Source: Portunus trituberculatus (lineage: Eukaryota; Arthropoda; Malacostraca; Decapoda; Portunidae). From it: 64,000 nucleotides of DNA. Below are positions 22,520-35,396 of the stretch, in pieces. The DNA lies in contig NC_059287.1 of assembly GCF_017591435.1 (NCBI RefSeq), forward strand, positions 8,379,924-8,443,923, in the 5' to 3' direction. A program made the translations under genes and the position numbers. The notes under the pieces are model-generated. The model was not told the origin of the DNA. It did no database searches and worked only from the letters and a program-made list of their open reading frames with translations. Numbering within the stretch: position 1 is the first letter of the stretch; each line of letters begins with the position of its first letter.

Positions 22520-23640
22520 AGAGGATAGCAAGAGGCCACCAGGCCTACACATGGCAGTCCCTGTATGCGCAAAGCTACCTTATTCCATGTATCATCCCCA
22601 TCCATAAATTTATCTAATCTTCATCTAAAGCTCTCTGTTGACTCAGCACTAACAACATGACCACTGAGTCCATTCCACTCATCACCTCTGAAAACCAGTT
22701 TCTTCCCATTTCTCTACTAAACCTGAATTTATCAAGCTTAAACCCATTATATTTGGTTTTTCCCCCACAACTTTTGCTCATGTCCCCTTTGTTATAACCT
22801 CTATACCACTTAAATACTTCTATACTTCAATTAGGTCTCTAAGGAATGTAAATTAAATTTCTTCAGTTTAACTTCATAGGAAATATCCCTCATTCCCTGT
22901 GTTTTTTTTAGACGTCCTCCTTTACACTAACTCCAATAGACCTATATTTTCTTATAATGTGGGGACCAGAATTGTAATGCATAATCTAAGACAGTTGTGG
23001 GCAAACTACAGCCCGTGGAATTCATGCAGCCCTCCAAATGTTAGTACATTTGAAAGAGAAAGTTACCAAGTAATGCTAAATAATATTGTGAACATTTTGT
23101 TTTTCTCCTGTAGGTGTGCATATAAATGGGATAGCAGCTTTTTCTTTAAAGCATTTCATTGTCTATTTTAAATTTAATTATTTTGGATTAATATATAATG
23201 TGGCCTTATAAAATTGTGATTCTTTTTCTAATAAGGGCCTTGCACTGAAAAGTTTGCCCATCTAAGATGTGCCAAGCATAATTTTAGTATTACTTTGGGA
23301 CTTACTTTTAACACTCTAAGTACCATATTTCTTTTATTACTAGCCTTTATGCATTGTTGCTTTTGACCAAGATCGGAGCTAACTATGACTCAACTCTTTT
23401 TCATACTTTGAATCTCCTATTGCCTCATTATTTATTGTGTACCTATTGTGTGGATTTCCTTCACCCTGCACTTGTTGATGTTAAATAGCATTTGCCATTT
23501 GTCCATTTGTTCATCCTGTTTAAATCTGCCTGCAAGGTGATGGCATCTAAATCTCACCTAATTTATCTACCTATCTTTGGGTCACCCTTTTTCTAGAGCC
23601 TCTTGTGTGGTATCTTGTCAAAGGCTTTACTGAGATGTGA
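22520..23640 (-). mobile_element. CR1-like LINE fragment, interrupted by hAT-like element
   Basis: Closely related to the fragment at 19560-20224: both share AACCTCAATT/AACCTGAATT-type and CCAGAATTGTA segments on the + strand. The high-coordinate end near 23595-23640 encodes, on the minus strand, SKAFDKIPHKRL, the RT motif A region. Multiple stops show it is dead. A hAT-like element (22992-23259) lies within it. Confidence 0.78.
22992..23259. mobile_element. hAT-like MITE with perfect 8-bp target duplication
   Basis: The left end CAGTTGTGGGCAAACTACAG and right end AAAAGTTTGCCC are partial inverted repeats of the common GTGGGCAAAC hAT type. ATCTAAGA occurs exactly at 22984-22991 and 23260-23267. 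The sister LINE at about 20000 shows the empty site (CATAGTCAAGATGTGGCC). The outermost bases of the right repeat are missing. Confidence 0.85.
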
Positions 23641-23811
23641 AGAAGCAGCTGACGCTGGTCAGTGGCGGACAAATGCAGCGCCTCCTCCTCATCTCCTGCT
23701 TTGTTTTTGGTGTTCTGTGCAAGATTTAGTGATGTGCACCATAAAATAATCTTTTCATGGTGGTAAAGCTTAGTAAAAACCAATAATGTTGTTTTGTGAA
23801 TTCTTAATGTA
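23641..23811. other. Unassigned sequence
   Basis: A short stretch between the LINE fragment and the next MITE, without recognised features. Confidence 0.4.
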
Positions 23812-24343
23812 CACCTAACCCTCTGTTATCGCGCACTTATGAAAATCTGCAAAATTCAGTTTTAGTGCATCTGGAAAGTTATCACGCACCTGTAGTAGTA
23901 GTAGTAGTAGTAGTACCCATATCCCAACCACACACCGATGAATGTTTAGATGGGGGGAGGAGTAGGAGGAAAAGGAAGAGATGGAGGGGGAGAAAGATGA
24001 TGATCATGAGGATGAGGAGCCAGCAGCCAATCATCGTTGTGTATTCACGTCACGTGATTTGAATAAGGGAGCTGATTGGTTCCAGTCACTCCGCTCACCA
24101 CCACCACCACCTCAGTCTTGTATGTGGTATTCTGTTGTTCAGAGCTGGTTTTCATTCATTTCAGATTGTCAAATGTTATTAAGCTACTCCTGTATTAAAA
24201 GTAGTAAATTTAGGGCAACAGGAAAATTTTTTAGTAACATTTTTGGTTGAGGCACCAATTTATTTATTTCCTATTCATTCTTCACTTCCGCTATCGCGCG
24301 GTTTTTTAGAGACCAATTTTGCGCGATAACGGAGGGTTAGGTG
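23812..24343. mobile_element. TA-target MITE (Tc1/mariner-Tigger type)
   Basis: Ends CACCTAACCCTCTGTTATCG and CGATAACGGAGGGTTAGGTG are nearly perfect inverted repeats of at least 24 bp and are bounded by TA on both sides (23810-23811 and 24344-24345). The interior has a short GTA array and purine-rich sequence but no transposase. Confidence 0.85.
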
Positions 24344-24359
24344 TATATGCAAGAAGTAA

Positions 24360-24640
24360 TACATCTTTGACAGGTGGTGTTACCAACACCCTGCCAGCAA
24401 ATTAGTTACCATGGCAACAATGTCCCCCTGTACGTTGATGGATACCATTTCGCACTCAAGTTGCTCTGTTCATGGTTAAGTTTCAGTGCATTTCCCGCCA
24501 GAAGCAGAGTGGGTGTGCTCAATGTCATCAAGTCAGTTAACTTGCGCTAAATCTAATAAATCGCATTATTTAATAACATCTTAATTATCAAGTTGTGTTA
24601 AGTCAAAATAACATTATTTAAACTTGCGTTAATCGAGTTG
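24360..24640. mobile_element. Truncated TA-target element end
   Basis: The right end, CGTTAATCGAGTTGACTG, resembles the CAGTCAACTC ends of the element at 31329-32547 and abuts a huge TA array. No left end is present. Confidence 0.5.
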
Positions 24641-24644
24641 ACTG

Positions 24645-25674
<1,030 letters not shown>

Positions 25675-25689
25675 ATTTAAACTTCATAA

Positions 25690-28160
25690 TTACAGTTTAC
25701 AATTGATTTACAATACGGTGTGTGAAGCTAGACCTAAAGTGCCACTTTCGTCTCGTGTGTAGACATTCCCATTACCGTGGTCTCCTGCTCCTGCTTGCCT
25801 TGTCATTCTCCTGAGTGAGTATGGTGGCAGGCTGAGGCAGGTGAGGTGAGGTGTGTGCTGCACCCAAGCCTTGTGGCACGCCATCAAGGTTGCCACGTCC
25901 CTCCGGTGCTCCAGTGACATGATACTGGCTGTGATCTCCTTGTCTTTCCCCAGGAGATGAAGAGCATGTCTCTTTACAGCATCGAGGTGTCTGGTGTGGG
26001 TAGTGGTACTGGACATCCATGTCAAGGCACCATACTCCATGCAGTGACAGATTTGTGCTCTGTAGAGTGTGAGGATGCCCCACAGGTCCAGACTGCCAAC
26101 TACCCAGTGGAGAGCTGACTTACGCTGTGAGGTCTGGAGGGCTACAGACGTGATGTGGGTGCCATAGCGCAGCTCACGGTTTGTGGTGATTCCCAGGATC
26201 TTAATGTGTTCCTGGAGAGACAGCCGCTCACCCTCAAACCGCAGTTGTCCTTGCATGGCCAGTGAATTGGCAGGGGATCATGAGACGACCATAGCATGTG
26301 CCTTGTCAGGTGCAAAGGTGACTTGTCGTGCCCTCCCCCAATCCTCGGCTACCTTCAGCTTACGGTTGATGTTAGCCACGGCGCGTTGGCTGTCCTGACA
26401 GCAGTAGAAGAGGGAGATTGTGTAGTTGTTGGTGTAAGCCTTCGCTGCAGGGAGTTGGCACAGTAAGTTGTCAATGTACACATTCCACAGGACTGGGCCC
26501 AGCACTGAGCCGTGTGGAACTGATGGTACAATAATGGTGGGAGATGAGGTCTACCCGTTAAGAACTACCCAAAGTGTCCTTCCTTGGAGATAATCTTCGA
26601 GTAGCATCAAGAGGCTACTGTTGATGCCCTTTGCTTGGAGCTTAGCCATAAGGCCTGCGTACCACACTCAATCGAAAGCCCCCGCGGTATCAAAGGACAC
26701 TGAGTGTGTCCAGGCCTTCACCAAGGGTGTCTTGCCATTCCTGTGAGAGGAGGAGGAGGAGGAGGTCTAAGGTAGACTGGCCTGGCTGGAACCCAAACTG
26801 ATGGGGTGAGAGAAGCTGGTGTTCGTCCATGTGGTGCCATATGACTGATAACACCAGCTTCTCAAACACCTTACCCATCACAAATAGCAGGGAGGTGAGT
26901 CTGTAGTGCCTAAGGTCAGACTTAGACCCTTTTTTGGGCATGGATCACATTTGCCACTTTCCAGGATGCTGGCCACTTTCTCTTCTGGACAGGAAGAAAA
27001 TATGGCAGCAAGAGGCACTGACAGCTCCTTGGCACATTGTTTTAGCACTAGGGGGCTCATTTCATCTAGACCTGTGGCTTTCCATATGTCCAGTTCCCCA
27101 AGGGGTTTTTCTACCAGCTCTGTGGTGATGGTTTGGGCTGTCTCCCTAGATAACACAGGAGGGAGCCAGGTGGGGCTCTTCACTTGCATTTTGTCAACAA
27201 ATAATTTGGCCAGGAGGGTAGCCTCATCCTCACTGCTCATGGTAGTGGATTCGTCCTGCCTGGTGAGGGGGAGGGAACACTGTCCTGCCACACCAACCCT
27301 TGACCAATGTCCACCAAGTCTTTTCACTTCCTGTGCTGGTGAGCTTGTTTTTTTATTACTTGCTCCCAGTGCTTCCTCGCCCACTTATAGGTGGCTGTCA
27401 TTCTCCTACGAGCAGCTCGATGTAAGGCAAGGTTGTGTTGTGAGGGGTGCTGCTTGCATCTCCATGCTTCATGTTTGGCCTCGGCAACATCCTGGCAACG
27501 AAAGCCAGATCATGAGGGGTTTGAGGCTTTGGTGAGGTAGTGCAGTGAGGGACATGATGGGCTTGCAGGTCAACCAGGTGTGAGGTGACAGCAGGAGCCT
27601 TCTCCTTCGCGTTTCCCGTGAGCATCACCTGCCAGTCTGGCTGTCAGTTCATCCCTCATGTCTTGCCATCTGGTCTGCTCCCACAGCCAGATGGTTCGAG
27701 GTGCAGCTCTTTCCCTCACCACATGCAGCTGTACCTTCGTTAGCACAGCATGGTGGTTAGAACTCCCCACTTTACCCTGTTGCCATGTTTCACTGACTGC
27801 CACAATGTCAGCGTTTTGTCGTAATGCAAAGTTATGAGAAAGAGATCCTCAATGTTGCTATGAAGCCCTCTGATGTTGACAGACACAACAGTGTGATTAA
27901 GGGCATGGCTGATGTTTGTATGTGTTGGTGGAATGTTAATATCCTCCCTCCCAGGGGGCCAGGGTCCATCCTTGCTGGTACCTTGGCTGCTCCTCGCATT
28001 GCCTGTGTTGCTATCTAGATTCACTTGACACTTCGAAAGGGCATTTGAGGTTGGAGGTTTGGGTGAGGGGGATGACCATTTCTCCTCCCTTCAGCTAATA
28101 TCCTTCTCAGGATGGCTTCCTATCTGGCATCTGCTGCCCATGTGAAGAATTTTTCCCTCA
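25690..28160 (-). mobile_element. Decayed Jockey-group LINE (endonuclease remnant, RT, C-terminus)
   Basis: On the minus strand, in order: an endonuclease start remnant with VVSVNIRGLHSN (about 27900), linker frames (27803-26878), an RT region with SDLRHYRLTSLLFVMGKVFE and HQFGFQPGQSTLDLL (26941-26690), and QGSV/VLGPVLWNVYIDNLL (about 26505-26440). There the usual ADD catalytic motif reads YTNN. The C-terminal domain follows (LQEHIKILGITTNRELRYG, then YRAQICHCMEYGALTWMS, 26256-25708). Frame breaks and the lost aspartates mean it cannot be active. No RNase H domain is seen. Confidence 0.85.
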
Positions 28161-28471
28161 GATGTCCTGGATGCATGGATGAAATTCATTAGTAATTCAC
28201 TATATCTCAGTGCCACGGAGTCGAGGTTTTCCTCATGGCATGAGCGTATATGAATACTAAGATATGATATCCATTATAGCAGGCAATAGAGGAGTGGAAA
28301 CATAAATTTAGTATCATGGTGAAAGCAACATGCAAGCTAAAAGGGTCACAAGAAGAAAAAGCAGCCGAGTCGCTGTGAGTCCCCGCCTCGTCTGTGGCCA
28401 ATCTCATCTCTGCTTTATTTTTTGGTATTCCATTTAAGATTTCACTTCATGCATTACAAAACAAAACAAAA
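28161..28471. repeat. Dispersed repeat copy 2 and short unassigned flank
   Basis: About 28222-28340 matches the repeat at about 22390-22510 (CATTATAGCAGGCAATAGAG core). The flanks are unassigned. Confidence 0.5.
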
Positions 28472-29091
28472 CCCCCGCACTTGGCAAATCTCAGCTTGGC
28501 GAAATTCACTTTTGGCGGTAGGGTGGCCACGGACTACCAAGTGCACGCTTGGCGATTTGAATTCAAACTTGGCAGTCCCCTGGCAACCCCAAGGCGAACC
28601 ACGCGGCATCCCGGTGACATCAGCTCTTTCTAAACCTATCAGAATGCAGTGTGAGAGTCCCCTTCAGCCATTTTGTTTGTGCTACCCTCTGTTCTGCTAG
28701 TTGGGAATTAATTCTGGCGATTTACCGCCAACATGGCCTCTACCAGCACAACAGGTGGTACCGTTGGGGTTTAGGACAATGGTGGTGGCGGCAAGGATGA
28801 AAGTGGGTGAGGGAAACGGGAGTTACAGCCTTTACATCATGTCTTATTAGCTTTATTTATTGTTTATTGGTCTGTTTTGTACATGTGTTCTAATATGTGA
28901 AGACAAAAGATTTATTTCAGCTCGAAAGATGGTATTTTTTGGGGTCAAAAGAGGGACTTTGGCAATGACCAAAGACTGATTTAGGCATTTTTAGGCAATT
29001 TATATGGTATAAAAAACTCGTGCTTGGCAAAATTTGCATTTGGCGGTAGTTTCGCCAGACTAATTAATTCGCCAAGTGCGGGGGCTTACTG
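28472..29091. mobile_element. Tigger/pogo-type MITE
   Basis: The left CCCCCGCACTTGGC and right GCCAAGTGCGGGGGCTTACTG are inverted repeats. Sub-terminal inverted motifs (TTTGGCGGTAG, CTTGGCGAAA) recur on both sides. The right side abuts GT/TA microsatellite. The left terminal CAGTAAG is replaced by an A-rich run. There is no transposase. Confidence 0.72.
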
Positions 29092-29109
29092 TGTGTGTGT
29101 GTGTGTGTA

Positions 29110-29181
<72 letters not shown>

Positions 29182-29202
29182 TATACACACACACACACAC
29201 AC
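29091..29202. repeat. Compound GT-TA-CA microsatellite
   Basis: A GT array, TA array (about 29107-29180) and CA array, between the MITE end and a LINE fragment. Confidence 0.95.
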
Positions 29203-29745
29203 TATATGGACAAGGAAATGATGAAGAAATTGATAAGTACTAAAATAAGATCTAGATTGGAATATGCAGGAGTTGTGTGGACTCCCCATAAAAAGAAACA
29301 CATAAGAAAATTAGAGAGACTACAAAAAATGGCTACAAGAATGGTTCCAGAATTTAAAGGGATGACATGTGAGGAGAGACTAAAGGCTATGTATCTACCA
29401 ACCTTGGAGCAGAGAAGAGAGAGAGGGGATCTGATACAAGTTTATAAATTGATTAACGGAATGGATGAAGTGGATAATGAGAATCTGATCCTGAGAGAAG
29501 AATATGACTTTAGAAGCACAAGATCGCATAGTAAGAAACTAAGGAAGGGACGATGTCTGAGAGATGTTAAAAAATTTAGTTTCCCGCAAAGATGTGTTGA
29601 GACTTGGAACAGTTTGAGTGAGGAAGTGGTGTCAGCAAAGAGTGTACATAGTTTTAAAGAAAAATTGGATAAGTGTAAATATGGAGACGGGACCACACGA
29701 CCATAAAGCCCAGGCCCTGTAAAACTACAACTAAGTAAATATACA
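29203..29745 (+). mobile_element. CR1-like LINE (family A) 3' fragment
   Basis: An open frame to 29706 encodes the C-terminal third of a CR1-like RT protein: STKIRSRLEYAGVVWTPHKK, KLERLQKMATRMVPE, LEQRRERGDLIQVYKLINGM and FSFPQRCVETWNSLSEEVVS. The 3' UTR is short (CCCAGGCCCTGTAAAACTAC) and ends GTAAATATACACACAC, an AC-microsatellite tail instead of poly-A. The same protein and tail recur at 35397, 36000-39600, 45076 and 59404-60870. Confidence 0.88.
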
Positions 29746-30419
29746 CACACTGCGTAGTGTAGTGGTTAGCACGCTCAACTCACAATCGAGAGGGCCGGGT
29801 TTGAGTCCCTGAAAACGGCGAGGAAAATGGGCAAGCCTCTTAACCCTTTCCTTCCGGCAATCATATATATATGATTGCATCAATGCGTCCGTAGCGATGG
29901 CGATCATACCCGTAATCAAGAATTTTCGCGCCTCAATTTTGAGCTCCAAGCGCGGTTTCTCGAGTCAGATGGTGAGTGGAAGTGTCTGGCATGTTTCTAC
30001 ATGTAGTGTTGTCACTAGCTCTGGAAATTTAGCAGTAACTAAGCTATTTTCCCTTTCTCCGGGTGACACTTGGGAACCCCAGCGACCCGCCGGGTGGAAA
30101 GCACCATGATAAGTGCGAAGAGACATCCTGATAAGAGCGAAGGATCTCAGATCATAACTCACCATGAAGAAGGACAGAACATATGTATGTAGCAGTGCTT
30201 CTGAGTTTGAGGACAATGACTGAATATTTAGAAGAAGAAACTGAAGAAAGCGAAGACATTAGTGAGGACTCGGAAAGTGAAAAAAAATATTACCTATCAT
30301 TCTTTCATGTTAAGTTTTTCATTATCTTTGATTTTATAATAAAATTGTAGAAGGTAACTTGTCAGAGAGAGAGAGAGAGATCAACTAACAGGTTGGCGCA
30401 TGAAAGCGTGTGTGTGCAT

Positions 30420-30680
30420 GTATTTACCTATTTGTGTATTACAGGGCCTGAGCTAAGCTCTCTGTGTCCTGTCTCCTTGTCCACTCCTGTCATATCTCTC
30501 TTTCATCTGATTGACACACATCGCATCAACGACATCACTGCTCAGTTTATTCCACTTATCAATACTACGATGCGGGAAACTGTAATTTCTCACGTCATTT
30601 AGACAGATGTCCTTTATTAGTTTTCCATGTCCTCCGAGGTAATTACTTGCGGTCACCTTTATCAATTCTCTGTCCAGTAT
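30420..30680 (-). mobile_element. CR1-like LINE C-terminal fragment inside piggyBac-like element
   Basis: A minus-strand frame (30665-30453) encodes GKLIKDICLNDVRNYSFPHR and DKWNKLSSDVVDA, homologous to the YSFPQRC-WN-EVVSA block of LINE family A. It is followed by GGCCCTGTAATACACAAATA and GGTAAATACATGCACACAC, the family 3' end. Confidence 0.8.
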
Positions 30681-30763
30681 GTCAATCTTGTGTGCGTGTG
30701 TGTGTGTGAAAGAGAGAGAGAGAGATAATGTTATTTGCCTGAAACTTGATATGAAAAGGGATG

Positions 30764-30770
<7 letters not shown>

Positions 30771-30813
<43 letters not shown>
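30771..30813. repeat. (CT)n microsatellite internal to piggyBac-like element
   Basis: A CT array of about 43 bp followed by ATTGGAAGT, as in the 12.1-kb copy. Confidence 0.93.
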
Positions 30814-30817
<4 letters not shown>

Positions 30818-31328
30818 GGAAGTGTACAATTTCCCCTCCAAGATGAGAGAGAGAGAGAGTGTGTGTGTGTGTGCGCGGTGTCATCGCTCTCCGGGCTGTT
30901 TCTGGAAGACGGATCACACAGCGGGAGGAGGAGGAATCCTTGATAAGGCATAAACTGAACTTTCAGAGGTCACATCGAGCTACAAAGTACATCATTGTAT
31001 TCAGAATAACAAAGAGAAAATAATTATTAGTATTCAAACAGTTTTCTGACAATTTCTAGGTTTACCATTTTTAGCCGTCATAGCAAACGGGAAAATAGTT
31101 TAAGCGCCGGAAGGAAAGGGTTAATGTGTGGCCCCTGTTCACATAGCAGTAAATAGGTACAAGATGTAACTCGAGGGGTTGTGGCCTCGCTTTCCCAGTG
31201 TGTGGAGTGTGTTGTGGTCTCAGTCCTACCCGAAGATCGGTCTATGAGCTCTGAGCTCGCTCCGTAATGGGGAAGACTGGCTGGGTGACCAGCAGACGAC
31301 CGAGGTGAATTACACACACATACTTGTA

Positions 31329-32544
31329 CAGTCAACTCTTGATTTGAATAAAGCAATTTCGATTTAATGTGATATGAAAATCAAGAACATACGATTAAAT
31401 TATACAAATTATTCAATTTAAGGGTTAACTCGACTCGATGGCGTCACGCACACCCATGCTGCTTCTGGGGGGAAACCGCAGTTACACACACTCAGCCAGA
31501 TTCTTAAACAATACCTTTCACCTTCGTCAGTTGAAGAATATCGTCAGGGAGAAATCGGTATTTTTAAAAGTGAACACTGCCTTCCCACAGCACGAGAAGG
31601 CAACGATCAGGCAGGATTTACCTTTGCCATGAAGGTGAAGATATATACCCATGTCTTCATCATTACCTCTATATAAATTTTGTCTAAATACCTATTATTG
31701 TTAGTTTTTGTCCACTGATTGACTTTAGAAACGTGAAAATATATAAGTTATTGAAATAGCCTACTTTACAAAAATTGTGATTGGAACCAAACCAAGGGGT
31801 GGAATCCACAAAAGATTGTCTGTAGCGCATCGATATTAATATTAACAAAGCCTACAACATCACTACCACCAAGCTTCAATCACCTCTTCTCCATCTCCCA
31901 TTCTCTACTTCGCTTATGATCAGTTTTGTCTTTATTGCTTGATATGTACCCATTTATGTAGATAGCTACTTGACTGTTCTCTTCCCATAGCCTGCACAGT
32001 TGAAGCAGGTGGCAATTCTCTCCTGTATTAAGGCCACTATATGGCCATTTGTGCTTTTATGAAGAAACACTTTTCCTGGCTCACCAAGTCTATTAGTAAC
32101 AGGGCTGGTTGTGTTCGTAAAATTTTTCATGTTGCCTGTGATGGAACAGTAAAGCTGCATGGTCTGGACTGCATGACTCAACAAACAAACACTGCTACCA
32201 GCCACCACCAAATTTATTTTATTAAATGTATTAATGATAAATATATGGATATGGGGTAATATTCCTGTCATATAAACTTGTACAAAAAATCACATTGAAT
32301 TAATAATTTTGTAATTTTCCAAACAAGAAAGATGTGCAGGTGAGAACGTGTGTTTTTATTGTTTCCGTGACTTAGTGTTGTATTAATAGTATTTTTAAGA
32401 TTTAAGTAACAAAATCCCCCAAATTGGTAGACTTTTGCAGTGGCCAGGAATGTAACCCCTCCTATTACCATTGCTTTCTGTGAGAGAATTATGTTTGAAT
32501 AGCACGTCTTCAGGAATGTAACCCTTGTGTTAGTCAAGAGTTGA

Positions 32545-32547
<3 letters not shown>
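31329..32547. mobile_element. TA-target element with 14-bp inverted repeats
   Basis: Left CAGTCAACTCTTGA and right TCAAGAGTTGACTG are perfect inverted repeats. TA precedes the left end (31327-31328), and TGTA followed by a TA array comes after the right end. The 1.2-kb interior has a 64-codon + strand frame (31438-31632) that I do not recognise and no transposase motif. Similar CAGTCAACTC ends occur at about 24630. Confidence 0.72.

Positions 32548-32549
<2 letters not shown>

Positions 32550-32640
<91 letters not shown>
32550..32640. repeat. (TA)n microsatellite
   Basis: A TA array of about 88 bp adjacent to the transposon end. Confidence 0.97.
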
Positions 32641-32641
<1 letters not shown>

Positions 32642-33645
32642 CATTGTATGTATATATAACCACACTCCTTAAGGAGCTTAGGCACAATACTTATATGAGT
32701 AATTCCTCAGCAAGGCCTGACAGCATTCACTGGTTTATAATTTCCTACATCTGCTCCAATCCTATGGTGCCCTGCATTCTAACTCGGTCCACATCCCCAG
32801 TAGGTTTTTGCTAGATATGCCTACTCTTTCCCATGGATTGGTACAACTTATTTTCATGCCTCACTATTTGCTTTCTATTCACCTCTATCATCCACAATTG
32901 CTCTTACTTGTTGCAAAGTCTTTCCTGTCTCAACTCTTTACTCTTCACACAGTTCATCCACTCCAGGTGTGACTACTCAGTCTTTCATCTGCTCTTTTTA
33001 TTTTTCTTGCTTTCATTCCTCCATTCTTTCTCCATAGTCTAATCTATATTACTCATTGATCTGTCCGTCCAGCCAACTCTCTCGAAACACCAATTCATAC
33101 CTCATTTTTCTTTGTGCCCCTCTTTGTTACTATTCACATACTCCTCAACAACTTTCTATTACATGGTGTGAGATGGTGGGTGCATAGGATATACACTTAT
33201 CCAAGGTGACAGTTGATTTCAGCAACATGCTAGGGATTTTCACTAGTTAACATCATAGGTGGCATAAATTACTAGTACATAATGCATACTATGTGAGAAT
33301 CTTTGCCACTTGAAATAGAAAAACGAATCTACTGTGTATGTACAGCACAACAATGTTCATGTATGAGAATGAGGATAGATAATGTGGGAGGGTAGTGTGT
33401 GCCAGTGGTATACACTTGTCAGTGACTGGGATTTTCATTAGATTTTAAACTTTCTTATTATTTATGAATATGGATTGGGGTCCAATAATGTTAGATGTGA
33501 ATTCATTAGATGCGAGATCTTATTGTAGGCTTTTTGCTTGTTAAAGCCAAAGGTTTAAGGATATTGATTTTTAAGTGTAACTTGTCTGTTGACAACCTAC
33601 CTAAATATTGTAGAATAGGGAAATATAGGGTATTATTCGTAGTGT

Positions 33646-33743
<98 letters not shown>

Positions 33744-33868
33744 TTAGTCATGAATTTTACATAAGGAAATTTTTCAGTTGATAATAAAGTTCAAGTGGAA
33801 AACCATCTAATTTGACAATTTATGTACTTGCATTTGAGTTTTGATCATACAGTGCTTGTGTGTGTGTG

Positions 33869-33956
<88 letters not shown>

Positions 33957-34159
33957 TACACTAAAATGCTTTGTTAATTGCAACTCAGTAGTAGAGAATC
34001 ATTTGTTTGACTACTCATGTTGCTAAATTGAGTTTCAATCTTATACTTTTTATATTAATAGGGAGTAGAGAACCATTTCAACACGAAGGTTGTGTAGTTT
34101 TGATTGAATAGGTTTGCATCATGTGACATGCCATCTATAACAGTGATCATGGATGTATG

Positions 34160-34230
<71 letters not shown>

Positions 34231-35089
34231 GTGAGCAATGAATTTTCACAAATCCACACATTGGTGCTGAGACTGATCTACACTAGAAGCCCATGTTTTT
34301 TAATGTTATGCACATCTAGGATATTTTTTAGTTTGGTATATACATTTTTCCTCTGTAATAAAGTTGTAGTGTGTTCACCAGTTGTTGCCCTTCATATATT
34401 TTCAAAATATTGTAATAAGACTAATCAATACCAGTATGCTTAATGGGAAAAATGTCATGAACTTCAAGCTGAAATTGAATTTGTATGAATAAGAGATGAT
34501 AGATTTACTGCAAACCTTTATACATTACTGTTGATGTTGTAACAATTCATACATATTAAAGCTTGGGAACTTGTAATATACACAATTTTATTTACATTTT
34601 TTTTAGATATATGAATTGAAAAGAACGTCTATGTTTCTTCAACTTCATGAGAACCTACAAATATAGAACTAGTACAGTGAAAGTAGTGAAATATGCAATG
34701 AAAAGTGAGAGGCCATACAAGCTATTTTTTCTTTATGGTGAAAAGATTACAAAGTAAATGTGACAACATCAAGAATAAGTCCTTTGAATTCATTAGCTTA
34801 TCTTGTTTTACTAAGTTAAATCCATTGTAATGCACATGTACTACTATAAGTTCCCAAAAGAAAGAAAAATAAGTAAATAATAAAAACATTTTAGAATAGC
34901 TTTTCACAATTTACACTATACATTTTAATGTATATAGTTTTGCTTTGCACATTTTTTATTTGCTCTTGTATGGCAAAAAATGTAAATAATAGAATATTTT
35001 TCTGGTTTGTAGAAAGAAAAACATGGCAAATAAATTTCCTAGAATTGGTAGAATTTTCCCCAAGGCTCCTCCACTTCCCTAAATACACA
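32641..35089. other. Unassigned AT-rich region with microsatellites
   Basis: No gene is supported over 2.4 kb. It contains TA arrays at about 33646-33740 and 33871-33947 (the latter preceded by GT) and a CT array at about 34165-34228. Open frames across these arrays are artefacts. Confidence 0.6.
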
Positions 35090-35396
35090 CACACACACAC
35101 ACCGCGTAGTGTAGTGGTTAGCACACTCGACTCACAATCGAGAGGGCCGGGTTCGAGTCCCGGTAAGCGGCGAGGCAAATGGGCAAGCCTCTTAATGTGT
35201 GGCCCCTATTCACCTAGCAGTAAATAGGTACGGGATGTAACTCGAGGGGTTGTGGCCTCACTTTCCCGGTGTGTGGAGTGTGTTGTGGTCTCAGTCCTAC
35301 CCGAAGATCGGTCTATGAGCTCTGAGCTCGCTTTGTAATGGGGAAGACTGGCTGGGTGACAAGCAGACGACCGAGGTGAATTACACACACACACTA
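35090..35396 (+). mobile_element. tRNA-Val-derived SINE (copy 2, intact)
   Basis: Head at 35102 with A-box-like TAGTGTAGTGG, anticodon stem CTCGA/TCGAG around CTCACAA (anticodon CAC) and B box GGTTCGAGTCC. The first 70 nt resemble a valine tRNA (GTAGTGTAGTGGTTA). A tRNA-unrelated body of about 220 bp follows, ending CGAGGTGAATTACACACACAC. It sits after an AC array. There is no poly-A tail. Confidence 0.9.

Larger units (their letters stand above)
29844..31120 (+). mobile_element. piggyBac-like non-autonomous element (copy 2)
   Basis: Perfect 15-bp inverted repeats CCCTTTCCTTCCGGC and GCCGGAAGGAAAGGG are bounded by TTAA (29840-29843 and 31121-31124). Removing it and one TTAA restores the SINE exactly as seen at 35190. 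It shares the internal CT array and right third with the element at 11627-12433. Near 30190-30280 an acidic frame-broken stretch (SEFEDND) hints at a transposase N-terminus. It also carries a LINE fragment at 30420-30680. Confidence 0.9.
29749..31322 (+). mobile_element. tRNA-Val-derived SINE (copy 1), split by piggyBac-like insertion
   Basis: The head GCGTAGTGTAGTGGTTAGCA contains a pol III A box. The anticodon arm has a 7-nt loop CTCACAA (anticodon CAC, valine). GGGTTTGAGTCCC is the B box. The body resumes at 31121 after the insertion and ends GAATTACACACACAT. The intact arrangement is seen in the copy at 35090-35396. It is inserted into the AC tail of the LINE ending at 29745. Confidence 0.88.

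Noticed and set aside
35102..35175. A functional tRNA-Val gene
   Set aside because: The acceptor stem does not close, a non-tRNA body follows, and a second copy has the same body, so it is a SINE head.
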